From JANLYC01 sp963750495 (GTDB lineage: Bacteria; Actinomycetota; Actinomycetes; Propionibacteriales; Nocardioidaceae), in assembly GCA_963750495.1 (NCBI GenBank), contig CAVVQV010000004.1, positions 1,265,719 through 1,329,718 on the forward strand: a DNA stretch of 64,000 nt. The letters are read 5' to 3'. The translations under genes were made by a program, and so were the position numbers. The number at the start of each line of letters is the position of its first letter. Position 1 is the stretch's first letter. Below are positions 9,074-17,464 of this stretch, piece after piece. The notes under the pieces are model-generated. The model had not been told where the DNA came from and did no database searches. It saw nothing but the letters and a program-made list of their open reading frames with translations.

Positions 9074-10411
9074 GTGGCCACGAATCAGCGCATCCAACGC
9101 GGACTGGGGGTCGCGACGGTGGGAGCGGCCCTGTCGGCCCTCCTCCTCGCCGGCACCATGGCTCCGGCCACCGCCAAGCCCGGGCGCCACGACCACCAGG
9201 GTGGAGTCAGGGACCTGACCCTGTCGGCCGCCAAGCCTGACAACGCCTACCGCGTTCACGCTTCCTGGACGGCGTCGTACCGCGCCAGCAAGTACGTCGT
9301 CAGCATGACCAGCCTCACCGGGGCCGCCCTGGGCAAGAGCACCGTGACCACCCCGTCGTGGACGGGCAAGACCACGCTCCCCGTCGGTAGCTGGGTGAAG
9401 GTGACCGTGCGGGCGGACCGCAGCAAGGGGCACCGCGCGACGACCAAGTGGATCAAGCTTCCAGACGTGACGGCTCCCGTCGCGACGTACGCGGTCACGC
9501 CGGCCAGCTCCAGCGACGGAAAGGCCACCATCAACCTGATCTCGCTCACTGACGACGCGTCCACCCCGTCCGATATCACGCAGCGGGTCAACTGGGGTAG
9601 CTCCACCCCGCTGGTCAACGCAACCGGTCTCGTCACGTCGTTCACGCACTCCTACGGACCGGCCAAAGCCGTACACCACCCCGTCGTGACGGTGAGCGAT
9701 GCAGCCGGCAACTCGAACACCTACGACCTCACCGCCGTCGTCGCGGACGTCACCGCTCCGACCGGCACCTTCTCGGTGTCGCCGGCCAGCGCCTGGGCGA
9801 ACTGGACCAAGGTCACCCTGGACCAGACCGACCTGCAGGACGACCTGAGCTCGGCCGACGCGATCAGCAGGCTCGTCACCTGGGGTGACGGACACCAGCA
9901 GTCGTGGGCCGCCGGCACCACCCTCACGCATCGCTACACCGTAGGGGGGACCTACACGCCGTCCGTCTCGATCACCGACGAGGCCGGCAACACGGCCGAC
10001 CTGGCCACCGCCTCCGTCGCGGTGACGGTCGACTCGACCGCCCCCGCTGTGCGTACCAAGCTTCCCCAGCACGCCACGAAGGCCGTCAGCCGCTGGACCA
10101 CCCTCAAGGGCCGGGCCAGCGACCTCGGAACCGGGGTCCGCAAGATCCGCCTGCGTGCCATCGAGAAGCGCGGCAGCGTCTGGTACGCCTACCGACCCGT
10201 GCGTGAGACGTGGGTGCGAGCGGGCAGCAGCCGCGCCGCCGCCTGGTCCAAGGCCAGGGTCGCCAAGGTCGCGCCGGGAACGACGAACGCGTGGACGTTC
10301 CAGCTCCACCACCTCAAGGTCGGCGTACTGATCTACAAGGTCTCGGCCGTCGACAACGTGAAGAACAGGTCCGCCTGGAAGACACAACGAACGGTGCTCA
10401 CCCGCTCGTAG
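9074..10411 (+). CDS. Secreted protein with PKD-like (Ig-fold) repeats
   Basis: A 445-residue predicted secreted protein of unknown function. Residues 1-34 form a Sec signal peptide ending at ATAKP. An N-terminal Fn3/Ig-like segment (about 45-130) is followed by two related modules, each opening DVTAP. The second carries the PKD-like pattern TWGDGHQQSW, HRYTVGGTYTPSVSITDEAGNTAD. A C-terminal basic, Trp-rich domain (about 330-445) begins after DSTAPAVRTKLP. It has no sortase motif and no transmembrane anchor. The GTG at 9074 is placed seven bases after AAGGAG. A surface or matrix-binding role is only a guess. A terminator follows at 10446. Confidence 0.8.
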   Translation: MATNQRIQRGLGVATVGAALSALLLAGTMAPATAKPGRHDHQGGVRDLTLSAAKPDNAYRVHASWTASYRASKYVVSMTSLTGAALGKSTVTTPSWTGKTTLPVGSWVKVTVRADRSKGHRATTKWIKLPDVTAPVATYAVTPASSSDGKATINLISLTDDASTPSDITQRVNWGSSTPLVNATGLVTSFTHSYGPAKAVHHPVVTVSDAAGNSNTYDLTAVVADVTAPTGTFSVSPASAWANWTKVTLDQTDLQDDLSSADAISRLVTWGDGHQQSWAAGTTLTHRYTVGGTYTPSVSITDEAGNTADLATASVAVTVDSTAPAVRTKLPQHATKAVSRWTTLKGRASDLGTGVRKIRLRAIEKRGSVWYAYRPVRETWVRAGSSRAAAWSKARVAKVAPGTTNAWTFQLHHLKVGVLIYKVSAVDNVKNRSAWKTQRTVLTRS

Positions 10412-10445
10412 CCCCCGGGCTACCTGGACTACCTGCCCTCATCCA

Positions 10446-10488
10446 GCCGCCCTGGCACCCGCCGACACAGGTGGGGCGCCAGGGCGGC
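10446..10488 (+). terminator. Hairpin after the PKD-like gene
   Basis: A perfect 11-bp stem (10446-10456 with 10478-10488) and a 21-base loop lie 35 bases after the stop codon, and no U-tract follows. It separates the secreted-protein gene from the DGPF/ECF pair. Confidence 0.55.
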
Positions 10489-10594
10489 CGCATGTCCGGG
10501 GATCAGTCGGGCCGGACATGTCGAGAACGCGACCCGGGCTTCGTTCAACTGATGAGAGTGCCAGGCTGGGCACTACCAACGGCTGAGGAGCGAG

Positions 10595-11038
10595 ATGACG
10601 AGGTACCTGCTGATCACCGACTTCCAGAGTGGAAGCTGCGATACACCGATGTCGGAGTGGAAGCCTGAGGAGATCGCGGCCCACCTGAACCACTACGAGA
10701 CGCTCCTCCAGGAGCTCATCGACAGCGGCGAGCTGGTCGACTCCCAGGTCCTCACCGGACCCCAGCTCGCCAAGGTCGTCAGGTCCGACGGCCGGACCGC
10801 TCCCGTCGTCACCGACGGGCCGTTCCAGGAGTTCAAGGAATGGCTGGCCGGCTTCCAGGTCGTCGACGTCGACTCCGAGCAGCGGGCGATCGAGATCGCT
10901 GCCAGGATCTCCGCCGTTCCGGGCCCGGACGGTGAGGCGACCCAGCAACCGATCCAGGTCCGGCAGATCATGGACGAGGCCCCCTCCGGCGTCGCCGAGA
11001 TGGAGTCCTTCCTGACCCAGGTGGGAGACGCACCCTGA
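10595..11038 (+). CDS. DGPF (YCII-related) domain protein, partner of an ECF42 sigma factor
   Basis: A 147-residue soluble protein with the YCII/DGPF fold: an N-terminal MTRYLLITDF beta strand, the name-giving motif TDGPFQEFKEWLAGF near residues 75-88, and a helical tail. DGPF proteins are the standing genomic companions of ECF42 sigma factors; their biochemical role is not established. The ATG at 10595 follows GAGGAGCGAG. Its stop overlaps the sigma-factor start by four bases, so the two are coupled. Confidence 0.85.
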   Translation: MTRYLLITDFQSGSCDTPMSEWKPEEIAAHLNHYETLLQELIDSGELVDSQVLTGPQLAKVVRSDGRTAPVVTDGPFQEFKEWLAGFQVVDVDSEQRAIEIAARISAVPGPDGEATQQPIQVRQIMDEAPSGVAEMESFLTQVGDAP

Positions 11039-12282
11039 ACCTGCCAGCCGAGGTCGAGGACCTGCTGCGCGAGCTTGCGCCGCAGGTCGTCGGCGTCCTC
11101 ACCCGCCGGTACGGCGACTTCGATGCCGCCGAGGACGCCGTTCAGGAGGCGCTCCTCGCGGCCGCCCGGCACTGGCCCGAAGAGGGTGTGCCCGAGCAGC
11201 CGCGCGGGTGGTTGATCCAGACTGCCACCCGCCGGCTCATCGACGCCTGGCGCGGGGAGAAGTCTCGGCGGGACCGCGAGTCCCGCCTGGCGCTTCAGCA
11301 GTCGGCGACGTCGACGACGGTGCCGGGCGCCGACGATTCCCTCGTGGTGCTCTTCCTGTGCTGTCATCCGTCGCTGCCACCCGCGTCGGCGATCGCGTTG
11401 ACCTTGCGCGCCGTCGGTGGCCTCACCACCGCGGAGATCGCCCACGCCTTCCTCGTGCCCGAGACGACCATGGCTCAGCGGATCAGTCGTGCGAAACAAC
11501 GGATCAAGGCGTCCGACGAGCCGTTCCGCATGCCCACGTCCGACGAACAGGCCAGCAGGCTTTCGTCGGCGCTGCACGTTCTCTACCTGATCTTCAACGA
11601 AGGATACGCAAGCAGCGGCGGAGGCGAGCTGACGCGGACCGACCTGTCCCAGGAGGCGATCCGCCTCACGCGGATGGTGCGCCGGACGATGCCGACCGAT
11701 GGGGAGGTCGGCGGCCTGCTCGCCCTCATGCTGCTCATCGACGCCCGCCGCCCGGCCCGTACCGACGCGGCCGGTCGACTCGTCCTGCTGGCTGACCAGG
11801 ATCGGACACTCTGGGACCACGACCTCATCGAGGAGGGCGTGACGCTGCTCAACGAGTCGTTGGCCGGTCGCGCTGTTGGCGAGTACCAGCTCCAGGCCGC
11901 GATCGCTTCCGTGCACGACCGGGCAGCACACGCTGGTGACACGGACTGGCCACACATCCTGGCTTTGTACGGTCTGCTGGAGAAGTTGACCGACAACCCC
12001 GTCGTGACGCTCAACAAGGCGGTGGCGGCGGCGATGGCCATCGGCCCCGTCGCTGGTCTGAAGATCCTGGAAGACGTCGAGACGCGCCTTCCCGAGCACC
12101 ACCGGGTCTCCGCCGTCCGTGCGCACCTGCTCGACATGGCCGGGGACCTCGAGTCGGCACAGGCGCAGTACCGCGAAGCCGCCGACCGCGCCACGAACCT
12201 TGCCGAGCGGCATTACCTCACAGCACGAGCGGCCGCTCTGGCCGGAGCGTCAGATATGACACGTCACCAGCCCATCAGCTAG
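11035..12282 (+). CDS. ECF42-type RNA polymerase sigma factor with long C-terminal extension, probable CTG start
   Basis: A 415-residue sigma-70 family factor. Region 2 contains the segment DFDAAEDAVQEALLAA and then PRGWLIQTATRRLIDAWR. Region 4 is RAVGGLTTAEIAHAFLVP with a helix-turn-helix through AQRISRAKQRI. A C-terminal extension of about 240 residues (DUF6596/TPR-like, with LYLIFNEGYASSGG and LLALMLLIDARRPAR) is the ECF42 hallmark and replaces an anti-sigma factor. The first ATG/GTG/TTG in frame (GTG 11188) would delete most of region 2. The family N-terminus runs back to 11035, where CTG overlaps the upstream stop as CTGA and GGGAG lies at 11023-11027, a seven-base spacing. I therefore place the start at CTG 11035. 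It ends on the same CTAG as the convergent gene. Confidence 0.88.
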   Translation: MNLPAEVEDLLRELAPQVVGVLTRRYGDFDAAEDAVQEALLAAARHWPEEGVPEQPRGWLIQTATRRLIDAWRGEKSRRDRESRLALQQSATSTTVPGADDSLVVLFLCCHPSLPPASAIALTLRAVGGLTTAEIAHAFLVPETTMAQRISRAKQRIKASDEPFRMPTSDEQASRLSSALHVLYLIFNEGYASSGGGELTRTDLSQEAIRLTRMVRRTMPTDGEVGGLLALMLLIDARRPARTDAAGRLVLLADQDRTLWDHDLIEEGVTLLNESLAGRAVGEYQLQAAIASVHDRAAHAGDTDWPHILALYGLLEKLTDNPVVTLNKAVAAAMAIGPVAGLKILEDVETRLPEHHRVSAVRAHLLDMAGDLESAQAQYREAADRATNLAERHYLTARAAALAGASDMTRHQPIS

Positions 12283-12989
12283 CGGTACTCGGGGTTCTCG
12301 AAGTCGAAGCGTGCACCGGCGTCCCACTCCGTGCGCTGGTTGCCGTAGGCCGGGATGCCGCCGGCCTGGTGAAGCATGCTCGCCAGGTGCATCAGGTTCC
12401 AGGTCATGAACGTCGTGTTGCGGTTGGTGAACTCGTTCTCCGGGCCGCCAGACCCCGGATCGAGGTACGACGGTCCGGGTCCGGCCTCGCCGATCCATCC
12501 GGCGTCGGCCTGCGGCGGGATCGTGTAGCCGATGTGCTGCAGCGAATACAGGATGTCCATCGCGCAGTGCTTGATGCCGTCCTCGTTGCCCGTGATCAGC
12601 GCGCCCCCGACCCTGCCGTAGTAGTCCCACTGGCCCTTGTCGTTGACATCACCGGAGCTTGCGTACAGCCGTTCGATGACGCGTTTGGTGACGCTCGAGT
12701 TGTCACCCAGCCAGATCGGGCCGGCGATGACGAGGATGTCCGACGCCATCACCTTCTCGTGGATGCCGGGCCACACGTCGGTCTCCCAGCCGTGCTCGGT
12801 CATGTCGAGATAGACGCCGGTGGCGATGTCATGGTCGACCGCGCGCAGCTCCTCGACGTGGACTCCGTGCTTGCGCATGATGTTGGCGCTGATGTCGACG
12901 ATGCCCTGGGTGTGGCTCTTCTCGGGTGATCGTTTGAGCGTGCAGTTGATGTACAGCGCCCGCAGGTTGCTGAAGTCGTATTCCGTCAT
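12279..12989 (-). CDS. Flavodoxin-fold NAD(P)H-dependent reductase family protein
   Basis: A 236-residue protein of the NADPH-dependent FMN reductase/flavodoxin-like class. The FMN phosphate loop is INCTLKRSPEKSHTQG near residues 13-28, and the flavin-contacting segment is ILVIAGPIWLGDNSSVTKRVIERL. A later glycine-rich stretch, GALITGNEDGIKHCAMDIL, is typical of the family. Likely a cytoplasmic reductase; the substrate is unknown. The ATG at 12989 (MTEYDFSN) is preferred over 13040 because it matches the usual N-terminus and has GGGAG about 10 bases upstream. Its TAG shares the palindrome CTAG (12279-12282) with the convergent sigma-factor stop. Confidence 0.8.
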   Translation of the reverse strand: MTEYDFSNLRALYINCTLKRSPEKSHTQGIVDISANIMRKHGVHVEELRAVDHDIATGVYLDMTEHGWETDVWPGIHEKVMASDILVIAGPIWLGDNSSVTKRVIERLYASSGDVNDKGQWDYYGRVGGALITGNEDGIKHCAMDILYSLQHIGYTIPPQADAGWIGEAGPGPSYLDPGSGGPENEFTNRNTTFMTWNLMHLASMLHQAGGIPAYGNQRTEWDAGARFDFENPEYR

Positions 12990-13043
12990 GCCCAGCAGTC
13001 TCCCGTTGCCGCCAGGCGTTACACCAGTCAGCCCGGGCATCTG

Positions 13044-13865
13044 TCACTCCAGCGTAAGAACAAGCCGCTCAGCGCCGTCGACCACGCGGTCGCGCTCGTA
13101 GGGGTTGATGCTGCGGGCCTCGTCGATGCGGGCAGGGTCGAGGTCAACCACCACCATGCCCTCCCCCGCCTCGACTCGCTCGACCACCCGTCCCTGAGGG
13201 TCGTAGACCGCTGTGCCACCGCTGAAGTCGTGGTCACCGCAGCGCCCGACGAGGCCGGCGAAGACCACGTAGACGCTGTTGTCGATCGCCCGTGCCGCGT
13301 AGTACAGGTCGCGGCGGTGCTCACTCCCGACGACGTACGCCGAGGGACAGACGTACACGAGGGCGCCGGCGTCAGCAGCGGCCCGCGCGTGCTCGGGGAA
13401 GCAGCCGTCGTAACAGATCCCGAGGCCGAGGTCCCAGCCACCGAGCACCACCGACGCGCCCTGCTCACCCGGCGTGAAGATGGTGCGCTCGTCCTCCCAC
13501 AGGTGCTGCTTCACGTAGGCCAGGTGCACCTCGCCAGTCGGGGCGAAGCTCAGCACTGCCAGCGACCTGCTGCCGTCCGGTCGGCGTACCGAGGCGCTGA
13601 CCAGCGTCGCGAGCGTGCCGGCTTCCGCGGCCGCCGCGATGGGGGCGAGACGTACGTCGTCGAGGGTGACGTCGCAGCCGTCAGGCGCGTCGGCCAGCGT
13701 CTTCATGTCGTAGCCCGGCAGGAAGAGCTCGGGGAAGACGACCAACGCTGCCCTCTCGGTCGCCGCCTTCTCGATCCACGCGACCACGGTCGCGACGTTG
13801 TGCTCCACGTCGCCGGCCCGGGACTCGGCCTGGACGGCCGCCACCCGCAACGGCTGCGAAGTCAT
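13044..13865 (-). CDS. Nitrilase-superfamily carbon-nitrogen hydrolase
   Basis: A 273-residue amidase of the nitrilase superfamily. The catalytic Glu-Lys-Cys set is visible in FPELFLPGYD (Glu), YVKQHLW (Lys) and LGICYDGCFPEHAR (Cys). Length and motif spacing match single-domain hydrolases of amides or N-carbamoyl compounds; the substrate is not predictable. The ATG at 13865 lies two bases after the stop of guaB3, which suggests one leftward transcript guaB3-amidase. A longer frame reaching 14393 merely shadows guaB3 and is rejected. Confidence 0.88.
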   Translation of the reverse strand: MTSQPLRVAAVQAESRAGDVEHNVATVVAWIEKAATERAALVVFPELFLPGYDMKTLADAPDGCDVTLDDVRLAPIAAAAEAGTLATLVSASVRRPDGSRSLAVLSFAPTGEVHLAYVKQHLWEDERTIFTPGEQGASVVLGGWDLGLGICYDGCFPEHARAAADAGALVYVCPSAYVVGSEHRRDLYYAARAIDNSVYVVFAGLVGRCGDHDFSGGTAVYDPQGRVVERVEAGEGMVVVDLDPARIDEARSINPYERDRVVDGAERLVLTLE

Positions 13866-13867
13866 GG

Positions 13868-14974
13868 CTATTGCACCACGACTTCGACGCGCTGGAACTC
13901 CTTCAGCTCGGTGTAACCAGTGGTCGCCATCGAGCGCTTGAGCGCACCGACGAGGTTCATGGTGCCGTCGGAGACCAGCGACGGACCGTGCAGGATCTGC
14001 CCGAGGGTGCCGACCGTGCCGATCTCGACACGCTCGCCGCGTGGCAACGTCGGGTGCCAGGCCTCGGCACCCCAGTGGTACCCACGACCCGGAGCCTCCT
14101 TGGCCCGCGCGAGTGGCGAGCCGACCATGACGGCGTCGGCTCCGCACGCGACGGCCTTGGCGATGTCGCCGGACTTGCCGATCGAGCCGTCGGCGATCAC
14201 GTGCACGTACCGTCCACCCGACTCGTCCAGGTAGTCGCGCCGGGCAGCTGCCACGTCGGCCACCGCGGTCGCCATCGGCACGGCCAGCCCGAGCACAGTG
14301 CGCGTGGTGTGGGCAGCACCGCCGCCGAACCCGACCAGCACCCCGGCAGCTCCGGTCCGCATCAGGTGCAGGGCTGCTTGGTAGGTCGCGCACCCGCCGA
14401 CGATGACGGGGACGTCGAGCTCGTAGATGAACTGCTTGAGGTTGAGCGGCTCAGCCTGCCCGGAGACGTGTTCCGCCGAGACGGTGGTTCCGCGGATCAC
14501 GAAGAGGTCGAGACCGGCCTCGATCACCGACTGCGCGTGCTCCTTGGTCCGCTGCGGCGACAGCGCACCGGCCACCGTGATCCCGGAGTCGCGCATCTGC
14601 TTGACGCGCTCGACCATCAGCTCGGGCTTGATCGGCTGGGCGTAGATCTCCTGCAGCCGCCGGGTGGCCTCGTGCCCGTGCAGCGCAGCCACCTCGGCGA
14701 GTAACGGCTCGGGGTCGTCGTACCGGGTCCAGAGACCCTCGAGGTCGAGCACGCCGAGACCGCCGAGCTTGCCGAACGCGATCGCGGTGTCGGGTGACAT
14801 GACCGAGTCCATCGGCGCCGCCAGAACGGGGATCTCGAACCGGTAGGCGTCGATCTGCCACGCGACCGAGACCTCTTCCGGGTCACGGGTACGACGGCTG
14901 GGCACGATCGCGATGTCGTCGAACGCGTAGGCGCGCCGGCCCCGCTTGGCTCGCCCGATCTCGAAGTCAGTCAC
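13868..14974 (-). CDS. guaB3: GuaB3 family IMP dehydrogenase/GMP reductase-like protein, no Cys at the usual catalytic site
   Basis: A 368-residue (beta/alpha)8 barrel of the IMPDH/GMP reductase family without CBS domains. The opening YAFDDIAIVPSRRTRDPEEV and the block VHVIADGSIGKSGDIAKAVACGADAVMVG are characteristic of GuaB3. The loop that in IMPDH reads GSICTTR here reads GGAAHTTR, with His at about 222 in place of the catalytic Cys. It lies 30 bp downstream of guaB on the same strand, so it is probably cotranscribed. Cyanobacterial GuaB3 has been described as a GMP reductase. In actinobacteria the role is unsettled, and the missing Cys argues against ordinary IMPDH or GMP reductase chemistry here. 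Confidence 0.9.
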   Translation of the reverse strand: MTDFEIGRAKRGRRAYAFDDIAIVPSRRTRDPEEVSVAWQIDAYRFEIPVLAAPMDSVMSPDTAIAFGKLGGLGVLDLEGLWTRYDDPEPLLAEVAALHGHEATRRLQEIYAQPIKPELMVERVKQMRDSGITVAGALSPQRTKEHAQSVIEAGLDLFVIRGTTVSAEHVSGQAEPLNLKQFIYELDVPVIVGGCATYQAALHLMRTGAAGVLVGFGGGAAHTTRTVLGLAVPMATAVADVAAARRDYLDESGGRYVHVIADGSIGKSGDIAKAVACGADAVMVGSPLARAKEAPGRGYHWGAEAWHPTLPRGERVEIGTVGTLGQILHGPSLVSDGTMNLVGALKRSMATTGYTELKEFQRVEVVVQ

Positions 14975-15004
14975 CGACCGATGATATCGGCCCGGCGGAC
15001 CTGG

Positions 15005-16522
15005 TTACCGCCCGGAGTAGTTGGGCGCCTCGACCGTCATCTGGATGTCGTGCGGGTGGCTCTCCTTGAGCCCGGCCGACGTGATGCGTGTGAAGCGCCC
15101 CCGCTCCTGCAGCTCAGGGATCGTGTGCGCTCCGACGTAGAACATCGACTGGTGCAGTCCTCCGACGAGCTGGTGCGTGACAGCGGACAGCGGGCCTCGG
15201 TAGGCCACCTGTCCCTCGATCCCCTCGGGCACGATCTTGTCGTCACTGGCCACGTCGGCCTGGAAGTACCGGTCCTTCGAGAACGACTTCTTGCCGCGGG
15301 AGGCCATCGCCGCGATGGAGCCCATCCCCCGGTAGGTCTTGTACTGCTTGCCGTTGACGAACACGAGATCGCCAGGGCTCTCGTCACAGCCGGCCAGCAA
15401 CGAGCCGATCATCACGGTGTCAGCGCCGGCCACGAGGGCTTTCGCGATGTCGCCGGAGTACTGCAGGCCACCGTCTCCGACGACCGGCACCCCGGCCGGG
15501 CGGCAGGCCAGCGACGCCTCATGGATGGCCGACACCTGCGGGACACCGACGCCGGCGACGATGCGCGTCGTGCAGATGGAGCCGGGACCGACGCCGACCT
15601 TCACCGCGTCCACCCCGGCGTCGACGAGGGCCTGGGCACCGGCTCGGGTCGCGACGTTGCCGCCGATCACCTGCACGTGCCTGGTGGCCGGGTCGCTCTT
15701 GAGCCGCCGGATCATGTCGAGCATCAGGCGCGCATGTCCGTTGGCGACATCCGGCACGAGGATGTCGACACCCGCGTCGACGAGCGTGGTGGCGCGCTCC
15801 CACGCGTCGCCGAAGTAGCCGACCGCCGCCCCGACCAGCAGCCGGCCGTCGGCGTCGTTGGAGGTCAACGGGAACTGCTCGGACTTGACGAAGTCCTTGA
15901 CGGTGATGAGACCCACGAGGCGCCCGGAGTCGTCGACGATCGGCAGCCGCTCGCGCTTGTGCTGTCGCAGCAGCCGGGTGGCCTCGTCGCGCTCGATGCC
16001 CTCATGTCCGGTGATCAGCGGCATCGGTGTCATGACCTCGCCGACCAGCCGCGTCGCCCATTCCCCGACCGGCACGAAGCGCAGGTCGCGGTTGGTGATG
16101 ATGCCGAGCAGCCGGTGGTCCTCGTCGACGACGGGAAGGCCGGAGACGCGATACTGCCCGCACGTCTCGTCGAGCTCCTCGAGCGTGGCCTTCGGGGTGA
16201 TCGTGACCGGGTTGGAGATCATTCCCGTCTGGGTCCGCTTCACGAGGTCGACCTGATAGGCCTGGTCCTCGATCGACAGGTTGCGATGCAGCACGCCGAG
16301 ACCGCCCTGGCGCGCCATCGCGATCGCCATCCGTGACTCGGTGACCGTGTCCATGGCGCTCGAGACGAGCGGGATCCGGATGTCGATCTCGCGGGTCAAC
16401 CGTGCGGTCGTGTCGACCTCGCTGGGGATGACGTCCGTCTCGCCCGGCAGCAACAGGACGTCGTCGAACGTCAGGCCCAGGGTGGCGAACTTGGCCGGGA
16501 CGTCGGCGGGGGTGAGATCCAT
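15005..16522 (-). CDS. guaB: Inosine-5'-monophosphate dehydrogenase
   Basis: This 505-residue enzyme oxidises IMP to XMP with NAD, the committed step to guanine nucleotides. The barrel begins LTFDDVLLLPGETDVIPSEV. A CBS-domain pair spans about residues 96-215 (ITNRDLRFV, LITVKDFVKSE). The catalytic loop VGPGSICTTRIVAG holds the active Cys near residue 317, and the flap has RGMGSIAAMASRG. The start chosen is ATG 16522 (MDLTPADVPAKF); a longer reading to 16645 has no family support. It is upstream of guaB3, like M. tuberculosis guaB2-guaB3. Confidence 0.96.
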   Translation of the reverse strand: MDLTPADVPAKFATLGLTFDDVLLLPGETDVIPSEVDTTARLTREIDIRIPLVSSAMDTVTESRMAIAMARQGGLGVLHRNLSIEDQAYQVDLVKRTQTGMISNPVTITPKATLEELDETCGQYRVSGLPVVDEDHRLLGIITNRDLRFVPVGEWATRLVGEVMTPMPLITGHEGIERDEATRLLRQHKRERLPIVDDSGRLVGLITVKDFVKSEQFPLTSNDADGRLLVGAAVGYFGDAWERATTLVDAGVDILVPDVANGHARLMLDMIRRLKSDPATRHVQVIGGNVATRAGAQALVDAGVDAVKVGVGPGSICTTRIVAGVGVPQVSAIHEASLACRPAGVPVVGDGGLQYSGDIAKALVAGADTVMIGSLLAGCDESPGDLVFVNGKQYKTYRGMGSIAAMASRGKKSFSKDRYFQADVASDDKIVPEGIEGQVAYRGPLSAVTHQLVGGLHQSMFYVGAHTIPELQERGRFTRITSAGLKESHPHDIQMTVEAPNYSGR

Positions 16523-16571
16523 TGCTCCATGGTACGGGCGGGCGCCGTCTGGGTGTGCTTCCCGGGCAGCG

Positions 16572-17204
16572 TCAGTCCCGGACGGCCTGCTGCTGCCTTT
16601 CGGCATGCTGGCGCATCCGCACGAGGGCCCGGTGCTGGGCGACACGTACGGCGCCGGCAGTCATCCCCAGAGCCGCCCCGGTCTCCTCAGCGCTGAGGCC
16701 GGCCGCGACGCGCAGCCTCATCACCTCGCGCAGGTGTTCCGGCAGCAACTCGAGCAGTGCGCTGGCGGACTCGACCTCGCTCAGCTGCACCGCCAGGTCT
16801 TCCGGCGTCGGTGCACTGTCCACGTCGTCCGGCACCTCGTCGGTCGGCTGGGCATGCCGGGCGAAAGCGCGCTGTGCGTCAGCGACCTTCCGCGCTGCAA
16901 CTCGATGAACGAAAGCCTCGAACGGCCGTCCCTGCTCGCGATAGCCAGGGAGCGCCTGCAGCACCGCGATGCAGATGTCCTGCGCAACGTCGTCGGCAAG
17001 ATGCTGGCCGCCGGGGTAGGTGTGCAGCCGCCCTCGCGAGTAGCGGTGCGCGATCACGCGTACCCGCTCGAGCAGGGCTTCGACATCGGCGTCATCGCCG
17101 GACTGGGCGGCCCGCGCCAAGTCACTGAGATCAGCGGAACTGAGCTTCTCCGACCCCGGCGTGATCACGTGAAAAGAGTGGCACGAGTGACGCGTGAGCC
17201 TCAC
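16572..17204 (-). CDS. sigD: ECF-type RNA polymerase sigma factor, SigD family
   Basis: A sigma factor of up to 210 residues. Region 2 includes ADDVAQDICIAVLQALPGYREQGRPFEAFVHRVAARKVADAQRA. Region 4 is LPEHLREVMRLRVAAGLSAEETGAALGMTAGAVRVAQHRALVRM. Both match the mycobacterial SigD pattern, and the position just upstream of guaB/guaB3 and downstream of groEL also matches. The start is uncertain: GTG 17204 is the longest, while GTG 17168 (VITPGSEKL) would remove 12 non-conserved residues. Neither has a clear ribosome site. A membrane anti-sigma factor next door, as known for some SigD loci, is not seen. Confidence 0.85.
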   Translation of the reverse strand: MRLTRHSCHSFHVITPGSEKLSSADLSDLARAAQSGDDADVEALLERVRVIAHRYSRGRLHTYPGGQHLADDVAQDICIAVLQALPGYREQGRPFEAFVHRVAARKVADAQRAFARHAQPTDEVPDDVDSAPTPEDLAVQLSEVESASALLELLPEHLREVMRLRVAAGLSAEETGAALGMTAGAVRVAQHRALVRMRQHAERQQQAVRD

Positions 17205-17384
17205 GTCGACCCGCGGTGCTTCTCACCACAAAAGTGCGCATGACCAGGCACAAAGCAGGCAATCACCACCAATGGGCCAGTCCTGCGGCGATCAACACCT
17301 CTCTGAGGCGCGATCCGCCCTGCCGCAGAGCGGGGCCTGGGTCAGTGCGTCGAGTCCGGTGACGCGCTCTCCCCCACGAACCGG

Positions 17385-17418
17385 CGAGGGCCCGACAGCA
17401 GGTGCTGTCGGGCCCTCG
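17385..17418 (-). terminator. Terminator after groEL
   Basis: Perfect 16-bp inverted repeat (17385-17400 with 17403-17418) 46 bases beyond the groEL stop, with no U-tract. A very stable hairpin, well placed to end the leftward groES-groEL transcript. Confidence 0.75.
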
Positions 17419-17464
17419 TCAGGCGGGTGGGTGCGGTGGTGCCGCGCCCTAGGCGTTGGTCGGG

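Noticed and set aside
9059..10387. 442-codon open frame antisense to the PKD-like gene
   Set aside because: Low-complexity Gly/Arg/Asp translation without homology signals; the plus-strand gene has a signal peptide and a ribosome site.
10693..12213. 506-codon open frame antisense to the DGPF/ECF42 genes
   Set aside because: It covers two well-recognised plus-strand genes and shows no motif of its own.
17205..17464. Possible gene between sigD and groEL
   Set aside because: Only shadow frames; the stretch holds the groEL terminator and a presumed sigD promoter region.
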